Below the pieces are notes generated by a model. The model saw nothing but the letters and a program-made list of their open reading frames with translations, made no database searches and was not told the DNA's origin. 8,636 nucleotides of DNA from Eubacteriales Family XIII. Incertae Sedis bacterium (GTDB taxonomy: Bacteria; Bacillota_A; Clostridia; Peptostreptococcales; Anaerovoracaceae). Both the position numbers and the translations under genes were made by a program. The stretch spans positions 1 through 8,636 of the forward strand of contig JAITHG010000044.1 in assembly GCA_031280075.1 (NCBI GenBank). Reading direction: 5' to 3'. Positions 6,211 to 8,636 of this stretch are shown piece after piece. Each line of letters starts with the position of its first letter. Position 1 is the first letter of the stretch.

Positions 6211-6796
6211 GATATTGTTGATCGGCGCGGGACTTTCGGCGGATGCCCTTTCCGTCTCCGTCGGGAATGGGCTTTCCATGCCGCAGGTACGGATGCGCCC
6301 GGCACTTGTGATCGCTGCCACATTCGGCCTTTTCCAGGCGCTCATGCCGTTCATCGGCTGCCTGCTCGGCGGCATTTTCGCAGAGCACATCCGCGCATTC
6401 GATCATATCATTGCCTTGGTTCTGCTCGCTTTCATCGGCGGGAAGATGCTGCTGGAAGGCATGCGTAGCCTGCGGGCAAGGGCGGGCGAAGGCGAAGAGT
6501 CGCCCCCACAGGAGCGCCGTCTCGGGCTGGGCAGACTGCTGCTGCAGGCGGTTGCGACGAGCATCGATGCCCTTGTCGTAGGTGTCAGCTTCGCTGCCGT
6601 AGGGTTCACCCTGAACGGTCTCGTGGCCGCAGTCCTCATCATCGGGGCGACGACCTTCCTATTCTGTATCGTGGGCGTGTATGCAGGCAAAAGAATCGGC
6701 GCGCTCCTTGGGAAGCGCGCCGAGGTGATCGGTGGACTGATCCTGATCGGCATCGGGCTGAAGATCTTCATCGAGCACAGTTTCTTCAGCGGCTGA
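6191..6796 (+). CDS. mntP: MntP-family manganese efflux pump
   Basis: This 201-residue, strongly hydrophobic protein has six predicted membrane segments in two repeated halves: segments start near residues 5, 38 and 70, then near 116, 143 and 178, with a charged loop at 91-112. Each half carries the family motif with an acidic residue in the membrane: S-A-D-A at 16-19 (D18) and S-I-D-A at 124-127 (D126). Conserved G-G-K-M-L-L-E-G (83-90) and the G-G-L-I-L-I-G-I-G end also fit MntP (YebN), which exports Mn2+ and protects against manganese overload. ATG 6191 was chosen because GGGGA at 6181-6185 sits 5 nt upstream; ATG 6179, ATG 6176 and GTG 6173 are alternatives in the same frame. Every option starts inside scfB, so an overlap of 20 to 38 nt is certain. 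That points to cotranscription and coupled translation. No yybP-ykoY manganese riboswitch is possible directly upstream, because that DNA codes for scfB. Confidence 0.9.
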   Translation: MPLGLLEILLIGAGLSADALSVSVGNGLSMPQVRMRPALVIAATFGLFQALMPFIGCLLGGIFAEHIRAFDHIIALVLLAFIGGKMLLEGMRSLRARAGEGEESPPQERRLGLGRLLLQAVATSIDALVVGVSFAAVGFTLNGLVAAVLIIGATTFLFCIVGVYAGKRIGALLGKRAEVIGGLILIGIGLKIFIEHSFFSG

Positions 6797-6811
6797 ATGC
6801 CGGCGTAATAG

Positions 6812-8636
6812 CTATCTGCCCGGTTGCAGGAGGCAGCGCACCGTTTCTGCGATCCCTTCCACAGTAAACCCAAAACGTTTGAATAATTCTGCCGCAGGGG
6901 CGGATGCCCCGAAGCCATCCATCGTCACATAGCCCCCGGCAGGACCGACGAGCCTACCCCATGAGTAGCTGCTGCCCGCCTCCACGGCAACGCGCCTCGC
7001 GCAGGACGACGGCAACACCTGCTCCCGGTACGCTGCGTCCTGGCTTTCGAAAACCTCGATGCATGGCATGCTCACCACGCGCACGCGCAGCCCCTCCGCC
7101 TCGAGGAGCTTCGCCGCGTCGATGGAAGGCGCGACCTCGGATCCGCTCGCGAGCAGGATGGCATCCGGCAGCTCTGTGGCTGCAGTGCCCGCATGGATGA
7201 CATAGCCACCTCGCTCGGCATCCGCGCCCGTCGTCCCCTCGATGACGGGCAGGTTTTGCCGCGTCAGCACGAGCACGGTCGGGGTGTCCTTCGACTGGAT
7301 GGCGAGCTTCCACGCCGCCCGAGTTTCGGTTTCGTCTGCGGGACGCACCACTTGGATGCCCGGTGTCGCCCGCAGCATGGCGAGCTGCTCGACAGGCTGG
7401 TGGGTGGGCCCGTCCTCCCCGACACCAATGCTGTCGTGTGTCAGCACGCTGACGAGGCGCAGCCCCATGAGGGCGGAGAGGCGCAGCATGGGTTTCATGT
7501 AATCCGCGAACACGAAGAATGTCGCGACATAGGGGAGCAGTCCCCCATGCAGAGCGATGCCGTTTCCAATAGCGGTCATCCCGATCTCCCGCACGCCGAA
7601 GTGCAGGTTGCGCCCCAGGCGGTCGGCTGCCGAGAAATCCCCCGCATCCTTCATGTGCGTCTTGTTAGAGGGTGCGAGGTCTGCGGAACCGCCCATGAGG
7701 TTTGGGAGCTTCTTCGATAGCTCGTCAAGCACCCTGCCTGAAACGTTGCGGCTCGCATCCGCCTTCTTTTCAAAATCGTAATAGCCTTCGTCGAACAGGC
7801 TGTCAGGCAGATCGCCTGACATAAAGGCATCGAGTTGCGCCGCGTCGTCCGGATACTGTGCGCGGTACTCCGCGAAGGCACCGCCCCAGGTCTGCGCCGC
7901 CGCGTTGCCTGCATCTGCGTAGCTGCGGTATTCCGCATAGACCTCCTCCGGAACGAGGAAAGTCTCTTGGGAGGGCCAGCTGAGGCTTTCGCGCAGCACG
8001 GGGAGGTTGCCCTCTCCGATCGGCTCGCCGTGAGCCTTTGCTGTGCCCGCCCTGTCCGGAACGCCGAAGCCGATGGTCGTCTTGATCTTGATGAAAGAAG
8101 GTCGCGAGCGCTCTGTCTTCGCCGCCTCGATGGCGGCGCTGATGGCATCCACGTCGTTCCCGTCCTCGACCTGGAGTGTCTGGAAACCGAAGGCGGCCAT
8201 GCGCCCCATGACATCCTCTGAAAACGCGAGATCCACGCCGCCCTCGATGGTGATGTCATTCGCATCGAAAAGCACGATGAGTTTTCCAAGCTGCAGCGTC
8301 CCCGCCAGGGACAGCACTTCGGACGAGATTCCTTCCATGAGGCAACCCTCGCCACAGAGCGCATAGGTATGGTGGTCGATGACCTGCGCCTCTTTGCGGT
8401 TGAACCGCGCCGCAAGGTGCGCCTCTGCGATCGCCATGCCGACCGCCATGCCGAGTCCCGCACCGAGCGGTCCCGTCGTCGCCTCCACCCCCGGCGTGTG
8501 ACCAAACTCAGGGTGCCCCGGCGTGCGCGAACCCAATTGGCGGAAACGCTTCAGTTCATCCAGCGTGACCTCCGGGTAGCCGAACAGGTGCAGCAGGGAG
8601 TAGAGCAGCGCCGACCCATGCCCGGCAGAGAGCACA
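6812..8636 (-). CDS. tkt: Transketolase, missing about 60 N-terminal residues beyond the window edge
   Basis: At least 607 residues are present; the family is about 660-670 aa. Transketolase moves two-carbon ketol units between sugar phosphates in the cytoplasmic pentose phosphate pathway, using thiamine diphosphate and a divalent metal. Numbered from the window edge, visible features are G-H-G-S (5-8), T-P-G-H-P-E (38-43) and G-P-L-G-A-G (55-60). The cofactor motif is G-E-G-C-L-M-E-G (95-102) with N126 in D-A-N-D-I-T. Further on are [21 protein letters not shown], and [18 protein letters not shown], all typical of the pyrimidine-binding domain and catalytic site. The first glycine-x-glycine normally reads G-D-G; here the Asp is Glu (codon 8348-8350). 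The gene is convergent with mntP, with only 15 bp between the stop codons and no visible terminator there. It is unrelated in function to the neighbouring units as far as can be seen. Confidence 0.95.
   Translation of the reverse strand, partial: VLSAGHGSALLYSLLHLFGYPEVTLDELKRFRQLGSRTPGHPEFGHTPGVEATTGPLGAGLGMAVGMAIAEAHLAARFNRKEAQVIDHHTYALCGEGCLMEGISSEVLSLAGTLQLGKLIVLFDANDITIEGGVDLAFSEDVMGRMAAFGFQTLQVEDGNDVDAISAAIEAAKTERSRPSFIKIKTTIGFGVPDRAGTAKAHGEPIGEGNLPVLRESLSWPSQETFLVPEEVYAEYRSYADAGNAAAQTWGGAFAEYRAQYPDDAAQLDAFMSGDLPDSLFDEGYYDFEKKADASRNVSGRVLDELSKKLPNLMGGSADLAPSNKTHMKDAGDFSAADRLGRNLHFGVREIGMTAIGNGIALHGGLLPYVATFFVFADYMKPMLRLSALMGLRLVSVLTHDSIGVGEDGPTHQPVEQLAMLRATPGIQVVRPADETETRAAWKLAIQSKDTPTVLVLTRQNLPVIEGTTGADAERGGYVIHAGTAATELPDAILLASGSEVAPSIDAAKLLEAEGLRVRVVSMPCIEVFESQDAAYREQVLPSSCARRVAVEAGSSYSWGRLVGPAGGYVTMDGFGASAPAAELFKRFGFTVEGIAETVRCLLQPGR

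Noticed and set aside
4900..6390. Long open frame on the - strand (496 codons) opposite scfB and mntP
   Set aside because: Same reason: antisense shadow of two recognised genes with no domain of its own.
6797..6811. Bidirectional terminator between mntP and tkt
   Set aside because: Only 15 bp separate the stop codons and no convincing stem or T-run is present; termination must lie inside the opposing gene or be factor-dependent.

Overview
The window looks like a GC-rich (roughly 60% G+C by eye) chromosome segment from an anaerobic member of the Firmicutes, in the Clostridia or Negativicutes. The main evidence is a six-cysteine SCIFF precursor peptide with its radical SAM maturase, a pair typical of that broad group. 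A Mop-type molybdenum hydroxylase and full Shine-Dalgarno sites agree with this. The genus cannot be read from the sequence. No mobile element, CRISPR array, tRNA or rRNA is visible.

Layout from left to right: (1) 1-501, + strand, the C-terminal third of a glutamate synthase small subunit (gltD), cut by the window edge. (2) 502-683, an intergenic stretch with an AT-rich 12-bp tandem repeat carrying three consensus TATAAT boxes. (3) 684-1484, +, a class I SAM-dependent methyltransferase of unknown substrate. (4) 1485-1616, a leader with a candidate extended -10 promoter and paired TTTCGTT repeats. (5) 1617-4484, +, a one-polypeptide molybdenum/[2Fe-2S] aldehyde oxidoreductase closely resembling Desulfovibrio gigas Mop. 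(6) 4485-4630, a strong GC-rich hairpin, a near-consensus sigma-70 promoter and a strong ribosome binding site. (7) 4631-4783, +, a 50-residue SCIFF peptide (scfA). (8) 4795-6210, +, its radical SAM/SPASM maturase (scfB). (9) 6191-6796, +, a MntP-family manganese efflux pump whose start lies inside the end of scfB. (10) 6812-8636, - strand, transketolase, running off the right edge and convergent with mntP.

The most interesting unit is scfA-scfB-mntP. One promoter just upstream of scfA appears to drive a short mRNA whose first gene is the ribosomally made, thioether-forming peptide. The scfB ribosome binding site is built from the last codons of scfA, and mntP begins inside scfB. The peptide, maturase and Mn exporter therefore look like one translationally coupled operon. 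SCIFF and scfB are a known ranthipeptide family. What looks less ordinary here is the basic C-terminal extension of the peptide, the acidic low-complexity tail of the maturase and the coupling to a metal exporter. No exporter or protease for the peptide is present in the window.
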